This document shows positions 1 to 7,897 of a stretch of DNA of 32,744 bases, piece by piece. Below the pieces are notes generated by a model. The model was not told where the DNA came from, made no database searches, and saw only the letters and a list, made by a program, of their open reading frames with translations. How positions within the stretch are numbered: position 1 is the stretch's first letter; each line of letters opens with the position of its first letter. Source of the stretch: DASQUP01 sp035641235 (GTDB lineage: Bacteria > Actinomycetota > CADDZG01 > WHSQ01); contig DASQUP010000225.1 in the NCBI GenBank assembly GCA_035641235.1, forward strand, positions 1-32,744. Direction: 5' to 3'. The translations under genes were made by a program, and so were the position numbers.

Positions 1-228
1 CGGCCCGACGATCCGGGAAATGGATGCTGCTGGAACAGCGACCTCGTAAGTGGCGTCCTCGACCATCGCATCGATTTAATCCTGTTCAAGGGGGGCGGAT
101 TCACGGCAACGTGGGCGGATCTGTTGGGCGAAGAGGACAGCGATCTGACGCCGTCAGGTCTGCATCCGTCCGACCACTCAGGTGTGTTTGCCGAGCTTGA
201 GTACGGGCCGAGGCCATCTCGTCGTTAG
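1..228 (+). CDS. endonuclease/exonuclease/phosphatase family protein, C-terminal fragment
   Basis: Frame 1 is open from the left edge to a TAG at 226-228 and gives the last 75 residues of a protein. The segment HRIDLILF near residues 24-31 and the closing HPSDHSGVFAEL match the end of the DNase I-like endonuclease/exonuclease/phosphatase fold, where the S-D-H triad contains the catalytic histidine and a metal-binding aspartate. The substrate (DNA, phosphoinositide or sphingolipid) cannot be told from this piece. The gene begins left of the window. Its last 51 bases overlap the 3' end of the convergent GGDEF-EAL gene, so both reading frames are coding there. Confidence 0.8.
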   Translation, partial: RPDDPGNGCCWNSDLVSGVLDHRIDLILFKGGGFTATWADLLGEEDSDLTPSGLHPSDHSGVFAELEYGPRPSRR

Positions 229-2898
229 GGCAAGCGGCTCCTTGAGCAGGGATATCGTCTCTTCCTTCTCCAGGGGTGGTGAGAAGCGGTGACCCTGGCC
301 TAGGCGACAGCCCATCTCACGTAGGCGGTCGAGCTGGGCCGTGGTTTCGATGCCCTCCGCGATGGTGACGAGGCCCATTGCTTCACCGAAGCTCAACAGC
401 GCATTCGTCAGCGCGCTGTCTTCGTCGTCGTCCAAAAGGGCGACGAACGATCGGTCGATCTTGAGCATGTCCACTGGGAACCTGCTCAGGTAGACGAGCG
501 AGGAGTAGCCCAATCCAAAATCGTCCAGAGCAATCTCGACGCCCAGTTTCTTGAGCTTGTCGAGGGCAAGTTTCGACAGTTCCAGGTTCCGGACGAGCAC
601 GCTTTCGGTGATCTCGAGAACCAGCCTCTCGGCCGGGACTCCGCACCTCTCCAGCGCGTGTGCTACATGCCTGTAGAGATCGGACGAGTGAAGCTGGGCG
701 GCGGAGATGTTGATGTGAAGCTTGGGCACCTCGCTCGCGTGAGATTGAAGCTGCTTCGCTTGTTCGCAAACCTCGTCGATAACCCACTTTCCGATGGGCC
801 CGATCAATCCAGACTCTTCGGCCAGGGGGATGAAGCGGTCTGGGGTCACCATTCCGTGTCGCCTACTCTTCCACCTCAGTAGGGCCTCGATGCCCGCGAT
901 GCGGCCGGTGTCCAACTCCACAACGGGCTGATAGTGAAGCTCCAATTCCGAGCGCTCGGGTGCTTTCTCGAGATCGACTCTGAGTTCCAGTCGATTCAGG
1001 GCGACCTCGTGCATCTCTGGTTCGAACAATCTGAGCCGGTCCTGGCCCTCGCGTTTGGCCGTGTACATCGCCATGTCCGCGTTGCGGATCAGCTCGTCCG
1101 CGTCCTTGGGGCCCGAGTGACCAGGATCCGCAAAGGCGATCCCCAGACTCGCTCTCACAACGAGATCTCTGCCCGCCACGATCATCGGTGCACGAAGTGC
1201 GTCTTGGATGCGAAGTGCGACTTCTTTGACCGAGTCCCGTACGACGATGTCCTCGACCAACACTCCAAACTCATCCCCACCGAAACGGGCCGCAGTATCC
1301 ACCGGCCTGAGCGACGAGTTGAGCCGCCGTGCGACTTCCTTCAGGACGGTATCCCCCGCGGCATGTCCCAGGCTGTCGTTGATCGTCTTGAAGTCGTCCA
1401 GGTCGATGAAGACGACGGCGATACCGCGGTCGTGCCGATCCAGCCGATCCAGCGCATGAGCAACGCGATCCTTGAACAGAACCCGGTTGGCCAGGTCCGT
1501 GAGTGGGTCGTGGAAAGCCGAGTGCTCAAGCTGCTCTTCAAAGGCCTTGCGCTCGCTGATGTCGAATATCACGCCCTGGTAGTGGAGCGGCTTCCCGTTC
1601 TCGTCTCGAACCACTGTTGACTCGTCCCGGACCCACACGACCCGACCGTTCTTCGCAATCAACCTGTATTCGCTCGCCGTCGTGTCGGTGTCGGTCCTCG
1701 TGAGGTCGAAGTGTTCCTCGTCCAGAACCCTTTGTCGATCCTCGGGGTGGATCTTCGAATACCACAGTCGGTCGCGGTTCCACTCCTCGACGGAGTAGCC
1801 GAGCATCTGCTCGATCTGGCGGCTCACGAACTGCCACGGCGCGCCGCGTCCGAATCCCGCGGTGTAGACAACCGCCGGGAGGCCGTCCACCAGCGTCCGA
1901 TACTGAGCTTCGGCCCTCTGCAAAGCCTCCTCTGTCTGGAGTCGGTCCGTCACATCACGCAGGGTTACCAGCCGGCCGACCTCACCGCCTTCTCGGTCCT
2001 GTAGAGGAGAGTGCAGCACTTCGAAGGTCCTTTCTCTCCCGGACGAACCCAGCGTCACCAGGTCGCGGTCTTCGTGGAGTGGCACGAAGCGGCTCAATTG
2101 CGTGCCGACGATGTCGGGCTCCGGATGGCCGAAGATCTCGCGCGCCGCTCCGTTCACATCGATGACGCGGTCTTGGGCATCGATCACGATTGCCGCGTCG
2201 TTCATCGACTCCACGATCGCATCCCGGGCCAGCGGGGACAGGCCGAACAGGCCGAACCTGAATACCCCCCAGACGAGAACCCCTCCCGTCACGACGAACA
2301 CAACAGGTGTCGCATCAAAGCGGTCGAACGGCCGGACGACGAAGTTGTACAGGATGTTGGCCACCCACGGCAGGCTCACCGCCGCTAAAAGCGCCGTCAC
2401 GGCCGTCCTGTGGTAGCGAGAAACCTTCACGAGTGACGACATCAGTAGAAGGGTCGCCCACGCAAGGAGGCCGTAGGTGTAGACGATGTGTACCCAAAAC
2501 AATCCGCCGGCCCCGACGACCGGATATGGGTCGGGGGGATCGCTCGGTATGTAGTACCGGATCCAATCGTGGGTCGCAGGTATCGCGAGCAACACCAGGA
2601 CGACGGCCGGCTCAATCGCCAGATAGGTGAGAACTTTTCCCGAGATCCGCCGCCCGCGCCCCGTGTACTCCCAGACGAAGGCGACGTAGGCAATGGGCAG
2701 GAGGTTCACGCCCAGGTACTTGAGATTGCCCCACAGATTTCTGTAAGCCTCATCCCAGGCCGCGATCTCGAGCGCGTAGAGGATGCTCCAGAGCCCGACA
2801 ACAGCAAGTAGGCCGATCAGACCCTTGGCCGCGACCCGGTTACGGTGGGGCCAGACGTAAACCGAAAGTATGACAGCCCCTACGGCGGCGCCCACCAA
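178..2898 (-). CDS. membrane-anchored PAS-PAS-GGDEF-EAL cyclic di-GMP enzyme
   Basis: This is a predicted dual-domain cyclic di-GMP turnover protein of 906 residues. Residues 1-220 hold about seven hydrophobic segments like the histidine-kinase N-terminal 7TM region. PAS domains follow at about 225-320 and 330-450 (the second ends with the PAC-like GVIFDISERK). GGDEF is at 455-625 with RFGGDEFG at 538-545, preceded by an RPVD inhibitory-site motif at 531-534. EAL is at 635-885. The EAL residues expected for phosphodiesterase activity are visible: EALLRW at 671, NIS at 730, EITES at 762, DDFGLGYSS at 792, KID at 813, EGIE at 848 and the Gln of GQG near 868. Both activities therefore look intact. 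The TTG start at 2898 has no ribosome site. A CTG at 2931 lies 6 nt after AGGAGA, would add 11 residues and would complete the first membrane helix, so it may be the true start. The 3' end overlaps a convergent gene by 51 bp. Confidence 0.93.
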   Translation of the reverse strand: MVGAAVGAVILSVYVWPHRNRVAAKGLIGLLAVVGLWSILYALEIAAWDEAYRNLWGNLKYLGVNLLPIAYVAFVWEYTGRGRRISGKVLTYLAIEPAVVLVLLAIPATHDWIRYYIPSDPPDPYPVVGAGGLFWVHIVYTYGLLAWATLLLMSSLVKVSRYHRTAVTALLAAVSLPWVANILYNFVVRPFDRFDATPVVFVVTGGVLVWGVFRFGLFGLSPLARDAIVESMNDAAIVIDAQDRVIDVNGAAREIFGHPEPDIVGTQLSRFVPLHEDRDLVTLGSSGRERTFEVLHSPLQDREGGEVGRLVTLRDVTDRLQTEEALQRAEAQYRTLVDGLPAVVYTAGFGRGAPWQFVSRQIEQMLGYSVEEWNRDRLWYSKIHPEDRQRVLDEEHFDLTRTDTDTTASEYRLIAKNGRVVWVRDESTVVRDENGKPLHYQGVIFDISERKAFEEQLEHSAFHDPLTDLANRVLFKDRVAHALDRLDRHDRGIAVVFIDLDDFKTINDSLGHAAGDTVLKEVARRLNSSLRPVDTAARFGGDEFGVLVEDIVVRDSVKEVALRIQDALRAPMIVAGRDLVVRASLGIAFADPGHSGPKDADELIRNADMAMYTAKREGQDRLRLFEPEMHEVALNRLELRVDLEKAPERSELELHYQPVVELDTGRIAGIEALLRWKSRRHGMVTPDRFIPLAEESGLIGPIGKWVIDEVCEQAKQLQSHASEVPKLHINISAAQLHSSDLYRHVAHALERCGVPAERLVLEITESVLVRNLELSKLALDKLKKLGVEIALDDFGLGYSSLVYLSRFPVDMLKIDRSFVALLDDDEDSALTNALLSFGEAMGLVTIAEGIETTAQLDRLREMGCRLGQGHRFSPPLEKEETISLLKEPLALTTRWPRPVLKLGKHT

Positions 2899-3017
2899 AA
2901 GAGCCGAACCAAAGTTCCAATGCAGGTCCAGCCGATGTCTCCTGTCCGCTTAAGAGCAGCCTCGCCCACGGGATAGATATCCGCGCCGCTCCCCGTGTCA
3001 TTGTGAGAGGACACCGG

Positions 3018-3049
3018 GTTTGACGCAACCACCGTTCCAGACGTCAAAC
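3018..3049. repeat. inverted repeat GTTTGACG / CGTCAAAC
   Basis: Perfect 8-bp arms at 3018-3025 and 3042-3049 are separated by 16 bp, in the gap between the DUF1992 gene and the GGDEF-EAL gene on the minus strand. The geometry suits an operator or a weak hairpin. No regulator can be assigned. Confidence 0.4.
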
Positions 3050-3054
3050 GCCTG

Positions 3055-3078
3055 AGGGGCGCACGCATCGGCGCCCCT
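3055..3078 (-). terminator. hairpin downstream of the DUF1992 gene
   Basis: AGGGGCGC at 3055-3062 and GCGCCCCT at 3071-3078 form a perfect 8-bp stem with an 8-nt loop, 47 bp after the DUF1992 stop codon in its direction of transcription. No U-tract follows on the minus strand, so termination here is only a possibility. With the neighbouring inverted repeat, it fills the otherwise featureless gap 2932-3124. Confidence 0.35.
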
Positions 3079-3124
3079 GGTGCCGGCCTCTTGCGGCTCT
3101 ACGGCTCGCCTCGCTCCGGCGCGC

Positions 3125-3526
3125 CTAGCGACTAAGGCGTTCGCGCCACTCTCGGACGATGCGCTCCACGTCGAAGGGCGCGATGTCGACGGGAGGCCCG
3201 GACGGCGGCTTCCTGATCGCGTCGAGGATCTTGTCGTTGATCACCGCTAGGATCTGCCGAACCTCGCCCTCGGTTGTGGCCTGCAACGCTTTTTCGAGCG
3301 CCTCCTCGGCCTTCTTGCGGAGCGCCGCCGCGGGCGGCAGGACCGAGAGACTCTCCCGGCGCAGCTTCTTCTTGATCCACCACGCGTCGTCGTACGGCTC
3401 GTCTAGATCGGGGATCGGTTTCCCTTTGCCCGGGAGGTCTCTGAACTCGCCGCGGTCGGTTGCCTCACGGATTTGTTTATCTACCCAGGTCTCGAACTCG
3501 AGACCCGGCGGCTTGCGATCGGTCAC
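3125..3526 (-). CDS. DUF1992 / DnaJ-homologue subfamily C member 28 domain protein
   Basis: This 133-residue protein matches DUF1992 (PF09350) over its first half: WVDKQIREATDRGEF near residue 14, LPGKGKPIPDL, then PYDDAWWIKKKLRRE. The family is widespread in bacteria and has no settled biochemical role; despite the DnaJ-related name, no J domain is present here. The C-terminal half is helical and charged. The start is GTG at 3524-3526. There is no clear Shine-Dalgarno sequence, but TAACCT ends 8 nt upstream on the coding strand and could be a -10 element. The gene begins 11 bp after the aminotransferase stop, so it is probably the second gene of that operon. Confidence 0.85.
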   Translation of the reverse strand: MTDRKPPGLEFETWVDKQIREATDRGEFRDLPGKGKPIPDLDEPYDDAWWIKKKLRRESLSVLPPAAALRKKAEEALEKALQATTEGEVRQILAVINDKILDAIRKPPSGPPVDIAPFDVERIVREWRERLSR

Positions 3527-3537
3527 TACAAACGAGG

Positions 3538-4794
3538 TTAGCGGGCCTCGCCCAGTAGGTCGGCCATCCGCGTGATCCCCTCGACGAGGTCATCGTCGCC
3601 CAGCGCATAACTTAGCCGCGCATAACCCGGCGCGCCGAACGCTTCCCCAGGAACAATCGCCACTTGAGCCTCTCCGAGGATGACATCAACGAGTTCCATG
3701 GACGTGTTCACGGTCGTGCCGCGTATCGTCTTTCCCAGCACGCCCTTGAGAGAAGGGAACGCGTAGAACGCGCCCTCGGGCTCCTGGGAGACGACACCTG
3801 GGATCTCGCTCAGCATCTTGTGCATCGTCATCCGCCGCCGGTCGAATGCGTCGCGCATCTCTTCAACCGCTCGAAGGTCGCCGGAGACCGCGGCCAGCGC
3901 TGCAGCCTGAGCGATGTTCGAGACGTTTGACGTTGAATGAGACTGCAGCGAGAGGGCGGCTTTGACGACATCGTTTGGAGCGATCATCCAGCCCACGCGC
4001 CATCCCGTCATCGCGTAGGTCTTGGCAACTCCGTTTATGACGATGCAGCGTTCCCTGAGATCCGGCACCAAAGTGGGCATCGAGGAGAACTTGGCATCCC
4101 CATAGACGAGGTGCTCGTAGATCTCGTCGGTGAGAACCCAGATGCTCCTCTCGGCAGCCCAGCGCCCTATCGCTTCGACCTCCTCGGGCGGATAAACGGC
4201 ACCCGAGGGGTTCGAGGGCGAGACGAAGATCAGCATTTTGGTTCGGTCGGTGGTTGCGGCCTCGAGCTGCTCGACCTTTACGCGGAATCCGGTTTCCTCC
4301 GTCGTCGGCAGCTCCACGACGGTGCCGCCGGCAAGCCGTATCACTTCCGGATACGTCACCCAGTAGGGAGCCGGCAGCAGCACCTCGTCCCCGTCGTCGA
4401 CCGTCGTCAGGATTGCGTTGTAGAGCGCGTGTTTCCCTCCGTTGCAAACGATTACCTGTTCGGGCGCGACCTCGAATCCGGAGTCCCGGAGAGTTTTGCG
4501 GGCGACCGCGGCGCGCAGCTCCGGTAGCCCTCCGGCGGGTGTGTAGTGGTGGTACGCGGTGTGGTGGGTGGCCTCTACGGCGGCCGCGACGATGTGCTCG
4601 GGCGTGGGGAAATCGGGCTCTCCGGCGCCGAAGCCGATGACGTTCTGACCCGCCGCTTTGAGCGCTTTTGCCTTGGCGTCCACGGCGAGCGTTGCAGACT
4701 CGGCAATGCGGCCTATACGCGTTGAGATTCGCTGCGTTGTAATGACTCGGCCCTCCGGATCGTTGCTCGGTGGGGCGAATGATAGCTGCGCCAA
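3538..4794 (-). CDS. aspC: pyridoxal-phosphate aminotransferase, aspartate aminotransferase type (class I, subgroup Ib)
   Basis: Predicted to transfer the amino group between aspartate and 2-oxoglutarate. The fold-type I motifs are clear: GAGEPDFPTPEHI near residue 56, YTPAGGLPELR near 84, SPSNPSG near 192, DEIYEHLVYGD near 223, the PLP-binding lysine in NGVAKTYAMTGWRVGW (K258), and RLSY near the C-terminus for the substrate carboxylate. The coordinates use the first canonical start, TTG at 4792-4794, giving 418 residues, but no ribosome site precedes it. The family normally begins just before QRIS-RI-ESATLAVDAKAK. An ATT codon at 4741-4743 lies at that point, 8 nt after GGAGG, and would give 401 residues (K241). 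The gene is divergent from serC. The substrate is inferred from family resemblance; closely related class I enzymes can use other amino donors. Confidence 0.9.
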   Translation of the reverse strand: MAQLSFAPPSNDPEGRVITTQRISTRIGRIAESATLAVDAKAKALKAAGQNVIGFGAGEPDFPTPEHIVAAAVEATHHTAYHHYTPAGGLPELRAAVARKTLRDSGFEVAPEQVIVCNGGKHALYNAILTTVDDGDEVLLPAPYWVTYPEVIRLAGGTVVELPTTEETGFRVKVEQLEAATTDRTKMLIFVSPSNPSGAVYPPEEVEAIGRWAAERSIWVLTDEIYEHLVYGDAKFSSMPTLVPDLRERCIVINGVAKTYAMTGWRVGWMIAPNDVVKAALSLQSHSTSNVSNIAQAAALAAVSGDLRAVEEMRDAFDRRRMTMHKMLSEIPGVVSQEPEGAFYAFPSLKGVLGKTIRGTTVNTSMELVDVILGEAQVAIVPGEAFGAPGYARLSYALGDDDLVEGITRMADLLGEAR

Positions 4795-4804
4795 CGACCC
4801 GGTC

Positions 4805-4954
4805 CCGGCAATGCTCCACTTCGTTCCGCTGCCTCGCCTGGCCCGATGCCACCGTCCCGCCGGGCGGCTGCGCCGCTCCTCCGGCGGGACCCGGTCTCGG
4901 CAAATGCGGAGTGGGTCGGGGCCCGGGGCGAGGCGGCTCGGTGGGGGAGCCCGG
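4805..4954. ncRNA. candidate structured RNA: nested inverted repeat of about 150 nt between aspC and serC
   Basis: The 358-bp gap 4795-5152 has no convincing gene but holds a long imperfect hairpin. From outside in, the pairs are CCGG 4805-4808 with 4951-4954; GCTC 4813-4816 with 4947-4950; CAC 4817-4819 with 4941-4943; an 11-bp helix 4828-4838 with 4927-4937; GGCCC 4840-4844 with 4919-4923; a perfect 10-bp helix 4854-4863 with 4881-4890; and an apical GCGGC-TGC-GCCGC at 4864-4876. One pair in the 11-bp helix is G-U only on the plus strand, which weakly favours a plus-strand RNA. A further hairpin GGAGG/CCTCC follows at 4965-4984. It lacks the signatures of SRP RNA, RNase P RNA, tmRNA, T-box and the riboswitches I know. 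It could instead be a serC leader or a palindromic repeat element. Confidence 0.4.
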
Positions 4955-5152
4955 CCTCAGATATGGAGGGTCAGTCCAGCCTCCGGGCCCCGCACACCTC
5001 CGCTGGCTGTGGTTGGACCCGCGCGATTCATTCGGCGGCCACCGCCGAACACCTGCTCGTCCGGCGAGATCTTCAAATACCGAAGGTCGATGGTGCGAGA
5101 GGATGAGCGCGGTCCGACAAAGAGGGCGCAAACAAAGCGAGGTTTCGCGACG

Positions 5153-6280
5153 GTGACTCAAGACACGATTCGGATTCCAACCGATCTCCTCCCGGCGGAC
5201 GGCCGCTTCGGTTCGGGGCCATCGAAGGTGCGTCCCGAGTCCGTTGCCGCCCTGAGCGGCGTGAGCAGCACATACATGGGAACCAGCCACCGGCGGCCGG
5301 GGGTGCGCTCGATGGTCGGCCGCGTGCGGGAGGGGCTGCGAGAGCTCTTCCTGTTGCCGGAGGGCTACGAGATCGTCCTGGGGATCGGCGGAGCAACGGT
5401 CTTTTGGGACGCGATGGCCTTCGGTCTGATCGAGGAGCAAAGCCAGCACGTCGTGTGCGGCGAGTTCTCCGCGAAGTGCGCGGCGGCGGCTACAGCCGCC
5501 CCCCACCTCAAGGAACCGGAGATCATCGAGTCCGAGGCCGGCTCGGCACCGCGGGCGCAATCGTCGGACGGGGTCGACGTTTACGCGCTGATTCAAAACG
5601 AGACGTCGACGGGTGTTGCGCCTGAATTGGGCCGCCCGGGTGAAGGTCTAGTCGCGATCGATGCAACCAGTGGTGCCGGAGGCATGCTCGTGGTTCCCGA
5701 AGAGTTCGACGCTTACTACTTCTCTCCGCAGAAGTGCTTCGCGTCGGACGGAGGCCTGTGGCTCGCGGCGTGTTCCCCCGCGGCGATAGAACGAATCGAG
5801 CGGATTGCAACGAGCGGCCGCTCCATCCCCCCGTCGCTCGACCTCAAGGTCGCCATCGACAACTCCCGAAAAGACCAGACGTACAACACTCCGGGTCTGG
5901 CCACCCTCTTCTTGATGGCCGAACAGATCGATTGGATTCTGACGAACGGCGGCCTGTCGTGGGCGGCCGAACGAAGCGCGCTGTCGTCCTCGATCCTGTA
6001 CGAGTGGGCTGAGGCCCGTGAGTTTGCGGAGCCGTTCGTCCGCGACCCGGCGCTGAGGAGCCCGGTCGTCGTCACGATCGACTTCCAGGAGGCGGTCGAC
6101 GCCGGTGCGATGGCATCGACTTTGCGCGCGAACGGCATCGTAGATACGGAGCCGTACCGGAAGCTCGGCCGCAATCAACTCCGGATCGCAACGTACCCAT
6201 CCGTCGAGCCGGACGACGTGACGAAGCTGACCCGGTGCATCGACTATGTGGTGGACGCCCTTGGCGCACCGGTAGCATGA
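5153..6280 (+). CDS. serC: phosphoserine aminotransferase, mycobacterial type
   Basis: Converts 3-phosphohydroxypyruvate and glutamate to phosphoserine and 2-oxoglutarate, the second step of serine synthesis. The N-terminus IPTDLLPADGRFGSGPSKVR at residues 8-27 is typical of the actinobacterial SerC group. MGTSHRR is at 42-48, the acidic cofactor contact is in DATSGAGG near 170, and the PLP lysine is K194 in SPQKCFASDGG. The start chosen is GTG at 5153 (375 residues), with GCGAGG 10 nt upstream. The frame stays open far upstream, but that part has the composition of the structured intergenic region and no family resemblance. serA follows after 4 bp, so serC and serA are co-transcribed. Confidence 0.92.
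   Translation: MTQDTIRIPTDLLPADGRFGSGPSKVRPESVAALSGVSSTYMGTSHRRPGVRSMVGRVREGLRELFLLPEGYEIVLGIGGATVFWDAMAFGLIEEQSQHVVCGEFSAKCAAAATAAPHLKEPEIIESEAGSAPRAQSSDGVDVYALIQNETSTGVAPELGRPGEGLVAIDATSGAGGMLVVPEEFDAYYFSPQKCFASDGGLWLAACSPAAIERIERIATSGRSIPPSLDLKVAIDNSRKDQTYNTPGLATLFLMAEQIDWILTNGGLSWAAERSALSSSILYEWAEAREFAEPFVRDPALRSPVVVTIDFQEAVDAGAMASTLRANGIVDTEPYRKLGRNQLRIATYPSVEPDDVTKLTRCIDYVVDALGAPVA
6273..6278 (+). promoter_or_regulatory. possible -10 element for a leaderless serA transcript
   Basis: TAGCAT ends 6 nt before the serA ATG, which has no Shine-Dalgarno sequence. This spacing places transcription start at or next to the start codon. The element lies inside the last codons of serC. No good -35 is visible. 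Confidence 0.35.
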
Positions 6281-6284
6281 CCCG

Positions 6285-7868
6285 ATGAAGGTCTTGATCA
6301 GCGAAAAGCTCGCTCCGGCGGGAATCGAGCGCTTGAAACAGCATGCCGAGGTCGACGTGCGCCTCGGCATGACCCCCGATGAACTCCTGGAGGCCATTCC
6401 CGCCTACGACGCCCTGGTGGTGCGCTCGGCTACGAAAGTAACTGCTGCAGTGCTGGACAAGGCCGAGAACCTCAAGGTGGTCGGGCGCGCCGGCATCGGA
6501 ATCGACAACGTCGACGTAGACGCGGCGACCCGGAATGGAGTCCTGGTTGTGAACGCGCCGCAGTCGAACATCATCTCCGCGGCGGAGCACACGATGGCTC
6601 TGTTGCTCGCCCAGTCTCGCAACGTTCCGCAAGCGCACTCCGCGCTCACTGCTGGGTCGTGGGAGCGGGAGAAGTGGCAGGGGGTCGAACTCCACGACAA
6701 GACGCTCGGCATCGTGGGACTCGGCCGGGTCGGGACGCTGGTTGCACAGCGGGCGAGCGCATTTGGGATGCACCTGGTCGCCTACGACCCATACGTCTCG
6801 CCGCATCGTGCATCTCAGATGGGCGTCGAGCTCCTGCCGACGGTAGAGGAGGTGTGCAGGCGCTCCGATTTCGTCACCATCCACCTTCCGCGGACCCCCG
6901 ACACGATCGGCATCATCGGGGCGGAGGCACTCCAGGCCGCGAAGCCCGGAATCCGGATCGTGAACACAGCTCGCGGCGGCCTCGTCGACGAGGGCGCACT
7001 TATCGCTGCATTGAGCGATGGGCGTGTTGCAGGTGCCGCCGTTGACGTGTTCGAGACCGAGCCGGTGTCCGAACACCCGCTTTTCTCTCAACCAAGCGTG
7101 GTCGTTACGCCTCACCTCGGCGCGTCGACGGCAGAGGCGCAGGACAAGGCAGGAATGGCGATTGCCGAGCAGGTCGTGCTCGCTTTGCGGGGTGAATTTG
7201 TTCCTTACGCAGTCAATTTGGACGTCGGGGCCGACATCCCGGAAGCGGTTCGTCCGTACCTGCACCTGGTCGAGAAGCTCGGCCGGATGGCGGTGGCGCT
7301 GGCCGGATCGGGAATTCAGGGGCTGAAGTTCGAGTACCACGGAAGCATCGCCGAGCACGACACACGTGCTCTCACCTTGTACGGGCTCAAGGGGGCGTTC
7401 TCGGCCGTCGTCCACGAACCCGTGACGTTCGTCAACGCGCCGCTGCTGGCGTCGGAGCGCGGGATCTCGGTCGAGGAATCGAAGTCCTCGCAATCGCTGG
7501 ACTACGTGAACCTGATTGAGGCTAGCGCTCAGGGTGAAGGGGACCCGGTGTCGGTCGGCGGAGTCCTGGTGGGCAAAAGGGACAACGAGCGCCTGGTCCG
7601 TGTGTTCGGCTACGACCTGGACATGGCTTTCTCCCCGATCATGGCTTTCTTCAAGTACGTCGACCGCCCTGGCATCATCGGAATCGTAGGCTCGCTGCTC
7701 GGCCAAAAGGGGATCAACATCGCAAACATGCAGGTGGCGCGCCGGGCTGAGGGTGGCGAGGCGCTGATGGGTCTGGCGGTGGACTCACCGATACCAGACG
7801 ACATACTCAAGGACATAGTCAGCAACGCGGAATTGCGCGAGGCTCGTCTGATCGTTCTGCCGGACTGA
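6285..7868 (+). CDS. serA: D-3-phosphoglycerate dehydrogenase with C-terminal ACT domain
   Basis: Oxidises 3-phosphoglycerate to 3-phosphohydroxypyruvate with NAD+, the committed step of serine synthesis. The 527-residue length and layout match the long actinobacterial type: catalytic and NAD domains at 1-310, with GIVGLGRVG at 142-150 and the catalytic set R230, E259 and H277 (in NTARGG, FETEP and TPHLGAS); an intervening domain at about 318-450; and an ACT domain at 454-527 containing RPGIIGIVGSLLGQKGINIA. In this class the intervening and ACT domains mediate serine feedback, so that regulation is likely here. It starts at ATG 6285, 4 bp after serC. It has no ribosome site, but TAGCAT lies 6 nt upstream, so it may also be expressed from its own leaderless promoter. 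Confidence 0.96.
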   Translation: MKVLISEKLAPAGIERLKQHAEVDVRLGMTPDELLEAIPAYDALVVRSATKVTAAVLDKAENLKVVGRAGIGIDNVDVDAATRNGVLVVNAPQSNIISAAEHTMALLLAQSRNVPQAHSALTAGSWEREKWQGVELHDKTLGIVGLGRVGTLVAQRASAFGMHLVAYDPYVSPHRASQMGVELLPTVEEVCRRSDFVTIHLPRTPDTIGIIGAEALQAAKPGIRIVNTARGGLVDEGALIAALSDGRVAGAAVDVFETEPVSEHPLFSQPSVVVTPHLGASTAEAQDKAGMAIAEQVVLALRGEFVPYAVNLDVGADIPEAVRPYLHLVEKLGRMAVALAGSGIQGLKFEYHGSIAEHDTRALTLYGLKGAFSAVVHEPVTFVNAPLLASERGISVEESKSSQSLDYVNLIEASAQGEGDPVSVGGVLVGKRDNERLVRVFGYDLDMAFSPIMAFFKYVDRPGIIGIVGSLLGQKGINIANMQVARRAEGGEALMGLAVDSPIPDDILKDIVSNAELREARLIVLPD

Positions 7869-7897
7869 CCGGCGGCACCAACAGAAAGGGGATGTGA

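Noticed and set aside
4658..5152. N-terminal extension of serC in the same open frame.
   Set aside because: The extension has no resemblance to SerC, overlaps aspC, and consists of the translated structured gap. The family-typical protein begins at GTG 5153.
4795..5152. SRP RNA, T-box or known riboswitch in the aspC-serC gap.
   Set aside because: The SRP motif with GGAAGG-AGCAG, the T-box AGGGTGG-ACCGCG sequence and the common riboswitch cores were looked for on both strands and not found.
3863..5596. 577-codon open frame on the minus strand across aspC and the gap.
   Set aside because: It is read in a different frame from the clear aminotransferase, is rich in Arg, Gly and Pro with no domain pattern, and crosses the serC start. 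It is a by-product of high GC content.
6072..7706. 544-codon open frame antisense to serA.
   Set aside because: serA is unmistakable over the same bases, and the antisense product shows no family motif or ribosome site.
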